Positions 35,270 to 45,015 of a stretch of 64,000 nt of DNA are shown here, piece by piece; the first letter of the stretch is position 1; every line of letters starts with the position of its first letter. Source of the stretch: Paraburkholderia antibiotica (GTDB lineage: Bacteria > Pseudomonadota > Gammaproteobacteria > Burkholderiales > Burkholderiaceae); NCBI RefSeq assembly GCF_012927125.1, contig NZ_JABBFZ010000004.1, positions 248,001 through 312,000 on the forward strand, read 5' to 3'. The notes below the pieces were generated by a model. That model saw nothing but the letters and a program-made list of their open reading frames with translations, was not told the origin of the DNA and made no database searches. The translations under genes and the position numbers were made by a program.

Positions 35270-35545
35270 GACTTCACCTCGGGTCAGAAAAATCCGTGTC
35301 TTAAATTAGCATGTCAAAAGCGGTAAATAATTCGACGTCGCATCCGCTCATGCTCAATTACAATTCGTCACAAAATCACCATTCCATTAATTGGCAAAGC
35401 AATTTTTTATCGATTTTTTGACGCCGCGGTGCTCTAGCATGGATGCAGCGCGGATAGCCCTGCGCTCGCGCAAGAGCAACATGCTCCCGCCGCAGCTTTC
35501 TTTTCAGCTTTCCGTTTCCGTTTTCGCTTCAGATAAGGACCGCGC
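35270..35545. promoter_or_regulatory. AT-rich intergenic region before bceS
   Basis: 276 bases between the small membrane protein and bceS, rich in A/T. The 15-mer TTTTTATCGATTTTT (35404-35418) is the exact reverse complement of a 15-mer at 43534-43548 in another AT-rich region of this cluster. Promoters for both directions presumably lie here. Confidence 0.45.
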
Positions 35546-36811
35546 ATGAGCGACCCAGCCCTGGATGCCGCCGGCACATCCCTGCCTCTCTCTCCGCCGC
35601 CTCATACGAGCCAATCCGCCGCGGCACGCGCTCGCGGCGATGCGCGCGCCGCGAGCGCCGGCAAGGAGCACGTGATCGACGTGATGCGAGGCATCGCCGC
35701 GCTGCTGGTCGCCTATTTTCATTGCCGCCAGGTCGTATGGGTCGGCATGCAGGCGTTTCATCAGAACGTCGGCCATTCGTTCAGCCCCGGCGCGCTCGCC
35801 GCCTATCTGACCTTCCCGATCGCGTGGGGCTCGGCCGGCGTGCCGATTTTCTTCGTGATCAGCGGTTACTGCATCCATCGCGGCGGTGCGTTGCGGCTCG
35901 TGGGCAATCCCGCTTACCGGCTCGACGTCGGTAATTTCTGGCTGCGGCGCTTCACGCGTATTTATCCGGTGTTGCTGGCCGCGCTCGTGCTGACCTTCGC
36001 GCTCGATTCGCTGAGTCTGCAACTGCCGCCTGTCAGCCACAAGATTCGCGAGATCGGGCTGCACGCGTTTCTGGTCAATCTGTTTTCGCTGCAAGGCGTC
36101 GCGGGCAAGACCTACGGGTCGAACGGCGCGCTGTGGACGCTGTCGCTCGAAGTGCAGTTCTACGCAATCTATCCGCTGCTGTTCGCGTTGCGGCGACGTA
36201 TCGGCATGAATGCCGTGCTCGCAATCGTGGCCGCGATCAACATCGTGTCCGCGTACCTGCTGGAGCGTCATGACATCCAGTTCTTCACGTCGTACTGGTT
36301 GTCGTGGACGCTTGGCGCGTGGATCGCCGATGCGAAAGCACGCGGCACAGCCGGCGCGCGCGCTCCGGCCTGGCTCTACGTGCTGGCGGCCGCTTTCATC
36401 GTCGGCGGTTGCGTCGCGTTTCATTTCGGCCAGTACGGCGCGTTCCAGCTCTGGGCGCTCGGCTTTGCGTGCTATCTGCACAAGGCGCTGGATCCGCGTG
36501 ACGGCGCCCGTCACACGCCACGCGGCCTGCGTGCGCTGTCGGAAACCGTCTCGCGCGCGCTGTCCCGCGTGTTGTCCCGTTGCGGCGATTTCAGCTTTTC
36601 GCTGTATCTGATCCATCTGCCGATCTTCGTGCTGCTGTCGTCGTGGCTGTTCCGTTCGTCATTGCAGATGTCGATCTGGCCGTCGTTCGGCTACATGCTG
36701 GTCGCGGTGCCGGCCGCCTACGTGTTCTACCGGCTCGTCGAGTTGCCGGCGATGAAGTGGTCCGCGAGCTTCAAATCCGGTCCTGCGCGCACCGTACGCA
36801 ACCTACGATAA
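35546..36811 (+). CDS. bceS: acyltransferase-3 family protein, exopolysaccharide modification
   Basis: 421-residue integral membrane protein of the acyltransferase-3 family, with about 10 helices. The first helix carries the conserved Arg-x10-His pattern (RGIAALLVAYFHCRQ), then GVPIFFVISGYCI, FWLRRFTRIYPVLL and GALWTLSLEVQFYAIYPLL (the conserved E/Q region). Such proteins move acetyl or other acyl groups across the membrane onto surface glycans. The N-terminal 40 residues are a polar extension. A strong terminator pair follows (36922-36963). By order it corresponds to bceS of the cepacian cluster. Confidence 0.85.
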   Translation: MSDPALDAAGTSLPLSPPPHTSQSAAARARGDARAASAGKEHVIDVMRGIAALLVAYFHCRQVVWVGMQAFHQNVGHSFSPGALAAYLTFPIAWGSAGVPIFFVISGYCIHRGGALRLVGNPAYRLDVGNFWLRRFTRIYPVLLAALVLTFALDSLSLQLPPVSHKIREIGLHAFLVNLFSLQGVAGKTYGSNGALWTLSLEVQFYAIYPLLFALRRRIGMNAVLAIVAAINIVSAYLLERHDIQFFTSYWLSWTLGAWIADAKARGTAGARAPAWLYVLAAAFIVGGCVAFHFGQYGAFQLWALGFACYLHKALDPRDGARHTPRGLRALSETVSRALSRVLSRCGDFSFSLYLIHLPIFVLLSSWLFRSSLQMSIWPSFGYMLVAVPAAYVFYRLVELPAMKWSASFKSGPARTVRNLR

Positions 36812-36816
36812 GCGAT

Positions 36817-36851
36817 AAAAAAAGGAGCGAAAACCTTTCGGCTTTCGCTCC
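36817..36851 (-). terminator. terminator of the bceP-Q-R operon
   Basis: On the minus strand GGAGCGAAA and TTTCGCTCC form a stem followed by TTTTTTT (36817-36823 as A on the plus strand). It lies about 136 bases after the bceR stop at 36987. Confidence 0.75.
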
Positions 36852-36921
36852 GCTACGCAATTACAAGGACTGGCCATGCCCCTGTCTACCCTCGCGTAAA
36901 AACCTACGGCCCTTCACTCAC

Positions 36922-36963
36922 GCGCGTCGGAACAGGCCTTGCGGCCTGACCCGACGCGCTTTT
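36922..36963 (+). terminator. terminator of bceS
   Basis: GCGCGTCGG (36922-36930) pairs with CCGACGCGC (36951-36959), with an inner CAGGCC/GGCCTG stem, then TTTT. It lies 110 bases after the bceS stop. Confidence 0.75.
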
Positions 36964-36986
36964 GCATTCGGCTTTACTTCCCCGCT

Positions 36987-39440
36987 CTACTTCTCAACCA
37001 CACTCTTCAGAATCCGCGCGACGCCATCAACATAGGTCCGCGTACCGAAGCGACTCAGCGCGGTCTGGTAACCGTTTCTGACCAGCTTCTCGCGCAACTC
37101 GCCGTTCGAGCGCAATTCCGCGAGCGTGTCGGCGAGCGCGTGCGCGTCTCCCGGCGCGCACAGCACGCCGTTCTCGTGGTCGTCGATGATTTCGAGCACA
37201 CCACCGGCACGCGCTGCGACGACAGGCCGTTGCGCCAACATGCCTTCGACGATCACGCGCCCGAACGGCTCCGGCGTGATCGACGTATGCACGACCGCGT
37301 CGACCGCGCACATGCAGGCCGGAATATCGTGCTGGAAGCCGAGGAAATGCACACGCCCGCCGAGCTTGTGCGCAGCGACGAACGCGCGCAATTCGATTTC
37401 GTACTGGTCCTCACCGAACAGCGCCGCGCCAACCAGAACCGCATGCATGTGCGGATTGAGCACCATCGCTTCGAGCAGCACGTGCTGCCCCTTCCAGCGC
37501 GCGAGGCGGCTGAACGAGCCGACGAGAAACGCGTCGTGCGGCAGCTTCAGGCGCTCGCGCAGCGTCGCTTGCGGCACGGTACGCAATGCGTCGAACGGTT
37601 CCGCCGAAATGCCGTTGAACACCACGTCGATACGCTTGCCGTCGAACTGCGTGAGCTGCGAGAAGGCCTGCGCGGACGCGGCCGAATTGGCGATCACATG
37701 CGTGAGGCCGAGCCGCGCGCACCACTTGATGATCGCCAGTTGCTTGCCGCCGAAATGCTCGGGACTGACGATGTCGCGCAGATGCCAGACCACCGGCCGG
37801 CGCGCGAGCTTGCCGGCCAGCGCGCCGATCACCATCGCGCGCTGCGTGTTCGCATAGATCACGTCGACGTGGCGCGCGCGCTTCGCGGTCGCGCGCACCA
37901 GCGAAATCAGCCCCTTCAGCGCCTGCCCCTTCGGCAGCGAACCGCCCTGCTTGCGGACGCTTTTCAGCGCGCCCGCGTCGAGCACGTTGACCTCGACGCC
38001 GGTCTTCGCGAGCGCGGTACGAAACGGCCCGTCGTCGAACAGCACGACCTCGATACGCGAACGCAGCGCCTTGACGATTTCGAGCAGCGACAATTCGGCG
38101 CCGCCGAGCACGCCGCTCTGATCGACCGCGAGCGTGCGCGGCACGTTGGCGGCAGCCTGCGCGTGCGTGACATACGGGACGTAAGGCGGCAGCGTCGCCG
38201 CACGCAGCGCCGGCACCGCCGCGCGCACGTGTTCGAAGAAGCGTTCGCGGAAATGCGCGGCCGAGAACTGCTCGGCATTGCTGCGGCAATTCGCGGGCAC
38301 GAAGCGATCCGCAAGGTCGTCGAAACGACTGACCGCCCCGATGATCGATTCGGTATCCTGCTCATCGAAGAACATCCCGGTCGGCTTCGGCTCGGACAGG
38401 TCGCGCACGGTTTCGAGCGCCCCGCCCTTGCCGTATGCGATCACCGGCGTGCCGCAGGCCTGCGCCTCGACGACCGAAATGCCGAAGTCCTCTTCCGCCG
38501 CGAACACGAACGCCTTCGCGCGGCTCATGTGGTCCTTCAGCACCTTGAACGGCTGATAGCCGAGGATGTCGACGTTCGCCCCCGCCTTCGCGCGGATCTT
38601 CTCCATCTCGGGCCCGTCGCCGATCACGATGAGCTTGCGCTCCGGCATCTGCGTGAACGCCTCGACGATCAGATCGATCTTCTTGTACGGCACCATGCGC
38701 GACGCGGTCAGATAGAAATCCTCCTTCTCCGTGCACAACGAAAACGCTTCGACGTCGACCGGTGGAAAGATCACCTGCGCGTCGCGCTGATAGACCTTCT
38801 TGATCCGCCGTGCAATGAACGCCGAGTTCGAGATGAAGCCGTCGACCGAATTCGACGTACGGATATCCCAGTTGCGGATGTAATGCAGAATCAGCCGCGC
38901 GAGTATGGACTTCGGCCCGTGCGTCAGCTTCGACTGCTGCAGATACTGGTGCTGCAGATCCCACGCGTAGCGGATCGGCGAATGCACGTAGCTGATATGC
39001 ACCTGGTCGGGGCCGGTCAGGATGCCCTTCGCGACCGCATGGCTGCTCGAAATCACCACGTCGTACGCGGATACGTCGAGCTGCTCGATCGCGAGCGGCA
39101 TCAGCGGCAGATACGAGCGGTACTTGCTGCGCGCGAGCGGCAGCTTCTGGATGAACGAGGTCGTCACCGACTTGCCGCGCAGGAAGTCGCGGTCGTCGAG
39201 AAAGTCGACGAGACTGAACAGGTCCGCCTCCGGAAAGCACGCGATGATCTGCTCGAGCACCTTCTCGGCGCCCGCATAAGTGACGAGCCAGTCGTGCACG
39301 ATCGCGATACGCACGCGTTTGTCCGCACGCAATGGCGTGCGGCGCGGCTTCGCTTGCCGCTCCGGCACCTGCGTGAGTTCGTCGAGCGCGCTGCGCGTCG
39401 CCGGCCTCAACAGGGATTTTTCAAGGACGTCGTGATTCAT
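36987..39440 (-). CDS. bceR: two-domain GT4 glycosyltransferase (BceR type)
   Basis: 817 residues with two GT-B/GT4 catalytic domains in one chain. The first (about 40-410) starts IAIVHDWLVTYAGAEKVLEQII and has the donor-site motif around ISVVEAQACGTPVIAYGKGG (E-x7-E class). The second (about 440-810) begins RTLAVDQSGVLGGAELSLLE and has GRVIVEGMLAQRPVVAARAGG. Each has its own acceptor and donor half, so the protein probably adds two sugars in sequence at the cytoplasmic membrane. No membrane segments are seen. The ATG (39440) overlaps the flippase stop by four bases (ATGA), so translation is coupled. The frame extends upstream to 39863 inside bceQ, which is a shadow. Confidence 0.88.
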   Translation of the reverse strand: MNHDVLEKSLLRPATRSALDELTQVPERQAKPRRTPLRADKRVRIAIVHDWLVTYAGAEKVLEQIIACFPEADLFSLVDFLDDRDFLRGKSVTTSFIQKLPLARSKYRSYLPLMPLAIEQLDVSAYDVVISSSHAVAKGILTGPDQVHISYVHSPIRYAWDLQHQYLQQSKLTHGPKSILARLILHYIRNWDIRTSNSVDGFISNSAFIARRIKKVYQRDAQVIFPPVDVEAFSLCTEKEDFYLTASRMVPYKKIDLIVEAFTQMPERKLIVIGDGPEMEKIRAKAGANVDILGYQPFKVLKDHMSRAKAFVFAAEEDFGISVVEAQACGTPVIAYGKGGALETVRDLSEPKPTGMFFDEQDTESIIGAVSRFDDLADRFVPANCRSNAEQFSAAHFRERFFEHVRAAVPALRAATLPPYVPYVTHAQAAANVPRTLAVDQSGVLGGAELSLLEIVKALRSRIEVVLFDDGPFRTALAKTGVEVNVLDAGALKSVRKQGGSLPKGQALKGLISLVRATAKRARHVDVIYANTQRAMVIGALAGKLARRPVVWHLRDIVSPEHFGGKQLAIIKWCARLGLTHVIANSAASAQAFSQLTQFDGKRIDVVFNGISAEPFDALRTVPQATLRERLKLPHDAFLVGSFSRLARWKGQHVLLEAMVLNPHMHAVLVGAALFGEDQYEIELRAFVAAHKLGGRVHFLGFQHDIPACMCAVDAVVHTSITPEPFGRVIVEGMLAQRPVVAARAGGVLEIIDDHENGVLCAPGDAHALADTLAELRSNGELREKLVRNGYQTALSRFGTRTYVDGVARILKSVVEK

Positions 39441-40903
39441 GCGCTTTTCCTCGGATTCAGTCGCAACAGCAGTGAACGCGCAAGATTGCGCAAGGAGGGC
39501 GTCATCGTGATCGACCACGCGACGTTCGCGCCGACCATCAACACGCCGGCGGCAATCGCTAGCGCGAGGCTCGGCAGGAAGCTCGCGAGCCACAGGCTGG
39601 CGAGCAGAAAAGCAAGGTGGGCCAGCATGTCGAGCACGATCTGGCGCGAGCGGATCGCCGCGAAATGCAGCAGCACTGCGTAATCGAACAGCGCGCGGGC
39701 GGCCACCGCGACCGCCGCGCCGGTGAGCCCGAAATGCTTGATGCCGAACCACAAGCCGCCGGCAAAAAGCGGCAACTCGACGAGGCCGACGCGCGCGGCG
39801 GTGGCCGGATTGACCTGCGACTGGATCAGGATGCGCGTGACGTTCGCCTGTCCGACGAGCCACACGGCGACGATCATGATGCGGCCCACCGGCGCGGCCA
39901 CGGTGGCGATTTCATTGCCGACCCACAGATGCAGGAACGGTGCGAGCACCAGCATCGCGACGAGCGCGACCGGCGTGAACACACCGTTCAGAAATTCGAG
40001 CGACTGCTGCGTGATGGTGTCGGCATCCGCGCGGCCCACCGCGGACAGCCGCGGAAACAGCGTGCGCACCAGCGCGGTCGGCACGATGTTCAGACGCGTG
40101 ACGAGGTTTTGCGGCACCGTGTAGTACGTGACGAAACGCGCGCCGAGCCGCGAGCCGAGCATCACGCGGTCGAGCGAATCGGCGACCATCGTCGTCACGC
40201 TCGCCACCAGCATCCAGCCGCCGAAGTTGAAGAGCCCTTTCGCGACGCCGAGCTGCGGCGGCAGAATGCTGCGTATTTCCAGTACTTTCAGCGCCGAGCG
40301 GCCGAGCAGCACCGCCGCGAGAATGCGCGCGACCACCGCGGCCGCCAGCACGTTCTGTAGCGTCGCGCCGAGCCACAGCGCCGCGCCGAGCGGCAGCAAC
40401 TGGAACAGGAACGTGCCGATGGTCTGGTTGGTGTTGTAGACGCCGAAGCGTTCCGCGCCGTTGATCGCGCCCGCGAACACCCACGACACGTTGGCGATCG
40501 GAATCGCGACCGCGAGCCACGGCAGCGCCATATAGACCTCGTGCTGCAGTTCCGGCGACACCTTCGTGAAATACGCGGTGTACAGAAACGCGCCGAAGTA
40601 GATGATCAATCCGCCGATCACACCGGTCGTCAGATTCAGCCACGTCGCGCTCCAGAACACGCGCACGCTTTCCTGCTGGTCGCCGGACGCGCGCGCCTTC
40701 GAAATATGGTTCTGCGCGGCCATGCTCATGCCGAGATCGAGAATGCCGAAGTAGCCGATCAGCGTCCACACGAGACTGATCACGCCATAGCGCTCGACGC
40801 CGAGCAGCCGGATATACGACGGCACGGTGACGAGCGATACGAACGTCGGCAGCACGAGCCCGAAAAAGTTGATCGCTACGTTCCTGAGAATGCCTTTGTC
40901 CAT
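39437..40903 (-). CDS. bceQ: Wzx-type oligosaccharide-lipid flippase
   Basis: 488-residue integral membrane protein with about 14 helices, the polysaccharide-transport (PST/MATE-like) fold. It starts ILRNVAINFFGLVLPTFVSLVTVPSYIRLLGVERYGVISL, the usual Wzx N-terminus, with YFGILDLGMSMAAQNHISKARA in the second segment. It moves the undecaprenyl-linked repeat unit to the periplasmic face for polymerisation by BceI. AAGGG lies upstream of the ATG. It is the second gene of a three-gene operon (beta-propeller, flippase, glycosyltransferase). Confidence 0.88.
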   Translation of the reverse strand: MDKGILRNVAINFFGLVLPTFVSLVTVPSYIRLLGVERYGVISLVWTLIGYFGILDLGMSMAAQNHISKARASGDQQESVRVFWSATWLNLTTGVIGGLIIYFGAFLYTAYFTKVSPELQHEVYMALPWLAVAIPIANVSWVFAGAINGAERFGVYNTNQTIGTFLFQLLPLGAALWLGATLQNVLAAAVVARILAAVLLGRSALKVLEIRSILPPQLGVAKGLFNFGGWMLVASVTTMVADSLDRVMLGSRLGARFVTYYTVPQNLVTRLNIVPTALVRTLFPRLSAVGRADADTITQQSLEFLNGVFTPVALVAMLVLAPFLHLWVGNEIATVAAPVGRIMIVAVWLVGQANVTRILIQSQVNPATAARVGLVELPLFAGGLWFGIKHFGLTGAAVAVAARALFDYAVLLHFAAIRSRQIVLDMLAHLAFLLASLWLASFLPSLALAIAAGVLMVGANVAWSITMTPSLRNLARSLLLRLNPRKSA

Positions 40904-40976
40904 CGAATCCCTTGGGTTATGCGGTTGGGTTGTTTGCGGTGTGGTTTGGTGCGTGAATGGGTGCGTGAATGCGGCA

Positions 40977-43187
40977 TCACGGCTTCCAGCGGTACATCAG
41001 CACCTTGCCGCGCGCGTCTTCCTCGACGAACACGAGGTACTCGCCGTCCGCGCGTTTCGTCGCGCTGATGCCGTTGGGCACATCGACCCAGCCCGACGCG
41101 CGGCCCACCTCCGGCCCCGGACGGATCACACCGAGCTCCTTGCCGCTGTCCTTGTCCCACACGTGCACCGCGCCGACCGGCTCGACGCCGAACACGTATT
41201 GCCCTTCGACGGTGAGGCCGATGATCGTCGCGATGGGTTTGCCCTGCGTCTGCCACGGCAACGTGATCGCGTAGCGCTGTACCGGTTTGCCGCTCGACCA
41301 CTTGTCGTAGCGCACCAGCACGCGCCCCACTTCTTTCCAGAAGCCGCGATCGAACGGCATGTCGGCGGTATAGCCGCTCACGTACAGCGTGTCGGTCGCC
41401 GGGTCGTAGATCGCACGATGCAGCTCGGTGAACGGCTGCGGCACCGGGTATTGCGTCAGATTCGAATACGAGTAGATCGGGTTGCCCTTCGCGTCGAGGC
41501 CGCCGAAACGGAAGCGATAGATGCCCTTGGTGTCGCGCGTGCGCCAGATGTCGCCGGCGGTGTCGACCCACCAGCCCCAGCCGCCCGCGAGCTTCGTGCC
41601 GCTTGTGTTCAGCGTGAATTCGTCGCTCTCGAAGCGGCCGTCGCCGTTCGTGTCGCGCCAGATCCAGTCGCCGCCCGGCGGTGCGTTCGGCACCTTCGCG
41701 ACCGCGCGCTCGCGGCCCGCGATGAAGCCCGACGGAATCGCGGTCTCGCCATCGCGCTGCGTGTCGAAGCGATAGATCTTCAGATGGTCCGCATACATGT
41801 CGGTCAGATACAGGAACGTATGCCCCTTGAGACGGCGCGCGATCGGCAGCCCCGGATACTGGTCGGTGTGAAACACCGGATCGTCCGGATACTTGAACCG
41901 ATTCGACAGGAACCCTACGTATTTCCAGTCCTGCCCGGCTGGCTTCGACAGATCGAGTTCGAAGCGCTTGTTGCCGGTATAAACGCTATCGGGCCGCGCC
42001 GGATCGATCCACGCACCGTCGACGAACAGCAGCCCCTGCACCTGCCAGTTGCGCGTACCGTCCTGTGCGTAGCTTTCGAGCGTCGCGCCGAGGCCCGCAC
42101 CGAGCGGTGCGTAGCGCGGACCGGTACCGTTGGTCGACACGTAGACGTTGCCGCGCGCATCGACGCCGACGCCCGTGAGGCCGTTGAAACGCTGCGGCCC
42201 CGGGCGACCCGCGACGCCGCTGAAAATGCCGCCGCGTTCGCCGAGCGCGCCCGACTCCGTATAGCGGCCGTCGCGCTTCGTGAAGAACAGCACCTGCTGG
42301 CGCGAGCCGTTGTCGGCGATCAACAGGCGGCCGTGCGCATCGATCGCGAGATCGACCGCGACCGTGCCGGCCGGCAACGTGAAGTTTTCGTCGATGCGCT
42401 GACCGCTCGCCGTGTAGTGCTCGACCGTCGGCGCGCGCTCGCTGCGCGTGCCGGTCAATACCCACAGCGTGCCGTCCGGTGCGAGCGCGAGGCGGCCGGG
42501 CTCGTGGACATCCCACGTCGCTTTGCGCAGCATCGATTCGGCGTCGTACAGCTCGATGCGATTGCGCGCGGTATTGGCTGCGTAGAGCGTCGTGTCGTTC
42601 GCGGCGAGGCCGCCGATTTCGGCGTCGGTGCCGGTCGGCACTTCGTTCATCATCAGGAAGCCGGCCGCGAGTTGCGCATGCGGGTCGGCGCTTTTCGCGG
42701 CAGGTTGAAATGCCGCGACGCGTTTCGGATCGCCGATCAGGCGACGCGAGATGCCGAACCACTGCTTGCCCTTTTCCGGCCACACGCCCGGCTCGACAAG
42801 ATGGCCCTTCTCGTTGCCGACCGCGATCGCGACGAACGCATACTTGCGATTGATCGCGACCGCATTGCCGCCGCCATTGCCCCAGCCATGCGTGCCGCCG
42901 GCGAAGCCGAGCATCTTTCCGTTCTGGTAGACACTTGCCTCGGCGCCGCTTTCGTCCCATGGCGCGTTCGTATAAACCTTGCCGTCGGGACTCACCGCGA
43001 TTGCCGTGATATTGATCTGCGTCCAGGTGCCATCGCCGAAACCGAAGCTATTACCCAGCCAGGAGGTTTTCGCGTTCAGCGCGGCTTCCGCCGCAGTGTC
43101 TGCATAAACCGGCACGGCGGCCGATAGCGCGGCCACCGCGACGGCACACGCGGTCACGGCAAGCCATCTGAGCGTGAAACGGCGCAA
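40977..43187 (-). CDS. bceP: secreted beta-propeller protein, unknown role
   Basis: 736 residues from a TTG start at 43187 that has a perfect GGAGGA six bases upstream. A signal peptide (LRWLAVTACAVAVAALSAAVPVYA then DTAAEA) leads to a long extracellular or periplasmic domain with NHL/YVTN-like beta-propeller repeats, for example ITAIAVSPDGKVYTNAPW, PGRLALAPDGTLWVLTG, VAVDLAIDAHGRLLIADNG and GLTGVGVDARGNVYVSTNG. A calcium-loop-like DTNGDGRFESDEF is also present around residue 540. No catalytic motif was seen, so it may bind, cut or organise the polysaccharide. The frame extends to 43301 but only the TTG has a ribosome site. By gene order it is the bceP position. Confidence 0.78.
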   Translation of the reverse strand: MRRFTLRWLAVTACAVAVAALSAAVPVYADTAAEAALNAKTSWLGNSFGFGDGTWTQINITAIAVSPDGKVYTNAPWDESGAEASVYQNGKMLGFAGGTHGWGNGGGNAVAINRKYAFVAIAVGNEKGHLVEPGVWPEKGKQWFGISRRLIGDPKRVAAFQPAAKSADPHAQLAAGFLMMNEVPTGTDAEIGGLAANDTTLYAANTARNRIELYDAESMLRKATWDVHEPGRLALAPDGTLWVLTGTRSERAPTVEHYTASGQRIDENFTLPAGTVAVDLAIDAHGRLLIADNGSRQQVLFFTKRDGRYTESGALGERGGIFSGVAGRPGPQRFNGLTGVGVDARGNVYVSTNGTGPRYAPLGAGLGATLESYAQDGTRNWQVQGLLFVDGAWIDPARPDSVYTGNKRFELDLSKPAGQDWKYVGFLSNRFKYPDDPVFHTDQYPGLPIARRLKGHTFLYLTDMYADHLKIYRFDTQRDGETAIPSGFIAGRERAVAKVPNAPPGGDWIWRDTNGDGRFESDEFTLNTSGTKLAGGWGWWVDTAGDIWRTRDTKGIYRFRFGGLDAKGNPIYSYSNLTQYPVPQPFTELHRAIYDPATDTLYVSGYTADMPFDRGFWKEVGRVLVRYDKWSSGKPVQRYAITLPWQTQGKPIATIIGLTVEGQYVFGVEPVGAVHVWDKDSGKELGVIRPGPEVGRASGWVDVPNGISATKRADGEYLVFVEEDARGKVLMYRWKP

Positions 43188-43866
43188 GGCAAATCCTCCA
43201 ATCGAATATCGATCAACGCGAGACGCGCGGAACGAGTCCGCGCGTCGAGAAATGCAGTCGTTCAGTGAGGTGGCGCGGCGACGCGAAACGGGCCGCCGCA
43301 AGCCACTGCGGGAGAACAGTCGGAACGTGTGGACGCGGCGCGGTCAGCGTCGGCGCCAGCAGCCGCCACGACGGCAAGCCGGAGCATCACAGTCCCATTC
43401 ATGGCCCAACAATCAGTGGCCATATACGGACAGCCGTCCACACGGCTACGTTACGCGGAAAAAACCTGCCGGTGAAAATCAAAAATAATTCAAAAATATT
43501 CGCTCATTTAATTTCAATGAAAGAAAGTTTTTGAAAAATCGATAAAAACGCAAAGATGCCCGATTCCTGATCTGGATGCGTGAAAGCACCATTATTTACC
43601 GATGCGAAACGCAAACCCTGTATTTATTACGGATTGCGCCGGGTCATTCCGATAAGCATATAAAGTCGCCAGGAATGGCCAAAAAAATACCCTGTTTCAA
43701 TCTGATTCACTTATTCAATTCCTTCGCGTTTTTTCGCGATTTTCTTTTCCTTAGAATCGATTGCACTTCCGTAGCGACGCGAAGCGCGCGCGCCTGTTCG
43801 TCATCAGTCGACCACGAATCGCGCAGCGCTTTGCCCGGCCCATCCGCTTCACACCATGGACGGTTC
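43188..43866. promoter_or_regulatory. 679-base AT-rich divergent region, bceP / bceO
   Basis: No credible gene. Base composition changes sharply to AT-rich from about 43470 to 43760. It contains AAAAATCGATAAAAA (43534-43548), the exact reverse complement of the 15-mer at 35404-35418. It must hold the promoters of both the bceP-Q-R operon and the acyltransferase-SGNH pair. A run of long A/T stretches would suit a nucleoid protein such as H-NS. Confidence 0.5.
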
Positions 43867-45015
43867 ATGACTGCCAGCGCATTGCCCCTCGCGCCCTCCC
43901 ATTCCCGCATCGTGCAGCTCGACGGTCTGCGCGCGATCGCCGTGCTCGCGGTGTTCGCGCAGCACGCGCTGAAAGCGCCGCTCTGGATGGGCGTCGATCT
44001 GTTTTTCGTGTTGAGCGGCTTTCTGATCAGCGGCATCCTGCTCGATCGCAAGACGCGTCAGCAATCGTATTTCAAGTACTTTTATGCGCGCCGCGCGCGC
44101 CGCATCCTGCCGCCGTATCTGCTGCTGATGGTCGTGTCGTCGCTGCTGTTCGGCCTCGCGTGGGCGCAGCACTGGTACTGGTATGCGTTCTTCGCGACCA
44201 ATATCGGCGACGCGCTGAACCAGAGCGGCCACGACAGCCTCAACGTGCTGTGGTCGCTCGCGGTCGAAGAGCAGTTCTATATCTTCTGGCCGTTCGTGAT
44301 CCTGCTCGTGCCCGAGCGACTGCTCGGCTACGTCGCGGCGGCGCTGATCGTGCTGGTGCCGGTGCTGCGCGCGGTGGCGACGCCCTGGTTCGATTCGTTC
44401 TGGCCGATCTACTACCTGACGCCGTTCCGCATGGACCTGCTCGCGGCCGGCGCGTTGCTGGCGGTCGCGGTGCGGCGCGATCGCGACGCGCTCGAACCGT
44501 TCAAGGGACTCGCGGTGCTGGGCATGCTCGCCGCGCTCGCGGTGCTCGCGTGGCTGCATCTGCATTTCCCGCGTTTTCGGGCGGCCAATACGCCGCTGTC
44601 GAATGCGGGGCTGTATAGCGTGTCGCTGGTGCTGTGCACGTCGATCGTCGTGATCGCGCTGCAAAGCAAGGGGCTCGTCAAGCGATTGCTGTGTAATCCT
44701 GTGCTCGTTTATATCGGCACGATCAGCTACACGATCTATCTGATTCACCTGAGCGTGCTGTACGTGGTGTGGCCGTTGCATCTGAACCGCTATCTGAGCG
44801 CCGCGATCGCGCTGGCGATCACGCTGGTCTACGCAAGCATCACGTGGTTCGGCTTCGAAAAGCGGCTGATTTTCGGCGCACGCGGCAACGCGCGCAGCAA
44901 TGTACGCAGCACCCAGGCCCAACGGGTCCAGGCGCAAGCGCATGCGGCCGCTGCAACGGCGACGGCCAATACCGGCGCCAACGTGGCGCGGCCAGCGCCG
45001 CAAAGCCGCGCATGA
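43867..45015 (+). CDS. bceO: acyltransferase-3 family protein
   Basis: 382 residues, integral membrane acyltransferase-3. The N-terminus RIVQLDGLRAIAVLAVFAQHAL contains the conserved R-x10-H of the first helix, then GVDLFFVLSGFLISGILLDRK, FYARRARRILPPYLLL and SLNVLWSLAVEEQFYIFWPF. It probably passes an acyl group across the membrane onto the polysaccharide. The ATG at 43867 is used; the frame runs back to 43576 through the AT-rich promoter region, which is unlikely to be coding. Its stop overlaps the start of the SGNH gene by four bases, so the two products are made together. Confidence 0.85.
   Translation: MTASALPLAPSHSRIVQLDGLRAIAVLAVFAQHALKAPLWMGVDLFFVLSGFLISGILLDRKTRQQSYFKYFYARRARRILPPYLLLMVVSSLLFGLAWAQHWYWYAFFATNIGDALNQSGHDSLNVLWSLAVEEQFYIFWPFVILLVPERLLGYVAAALIVLVPVLRAVATPWFDSFWPIYYLTPFRMDLLAAGALLAVAVRRDRDALEPFKGLAVLGMLAALAVLAWLHLHFPRFRAANTPLSNAGLYSVSLVLCTSIVVIALQSKGLVKRLLCNPVLVYIGTISYTIYLIHLSVLYVVWPLHLNRYLSAAIALAITLVYASITWFGFEKRLIFGARGNARSNVRSTQAQRVQAQAHAAAATATANTGANVARPAPQSRA

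Noticed and set aside
36939..39683. A 914-residue plus-strand frame opposite bceR
   Set aside because: Antisense shadow; no ribosome site, no family, and bceR has two intact glycosyltransferase domains.
43576..43866. N-terminal extension of the bceO frame
   Set aside because: Lies in the AT-rich promoter region, changes codon use, and the family N-terminus starts just after the ATG at 43867.
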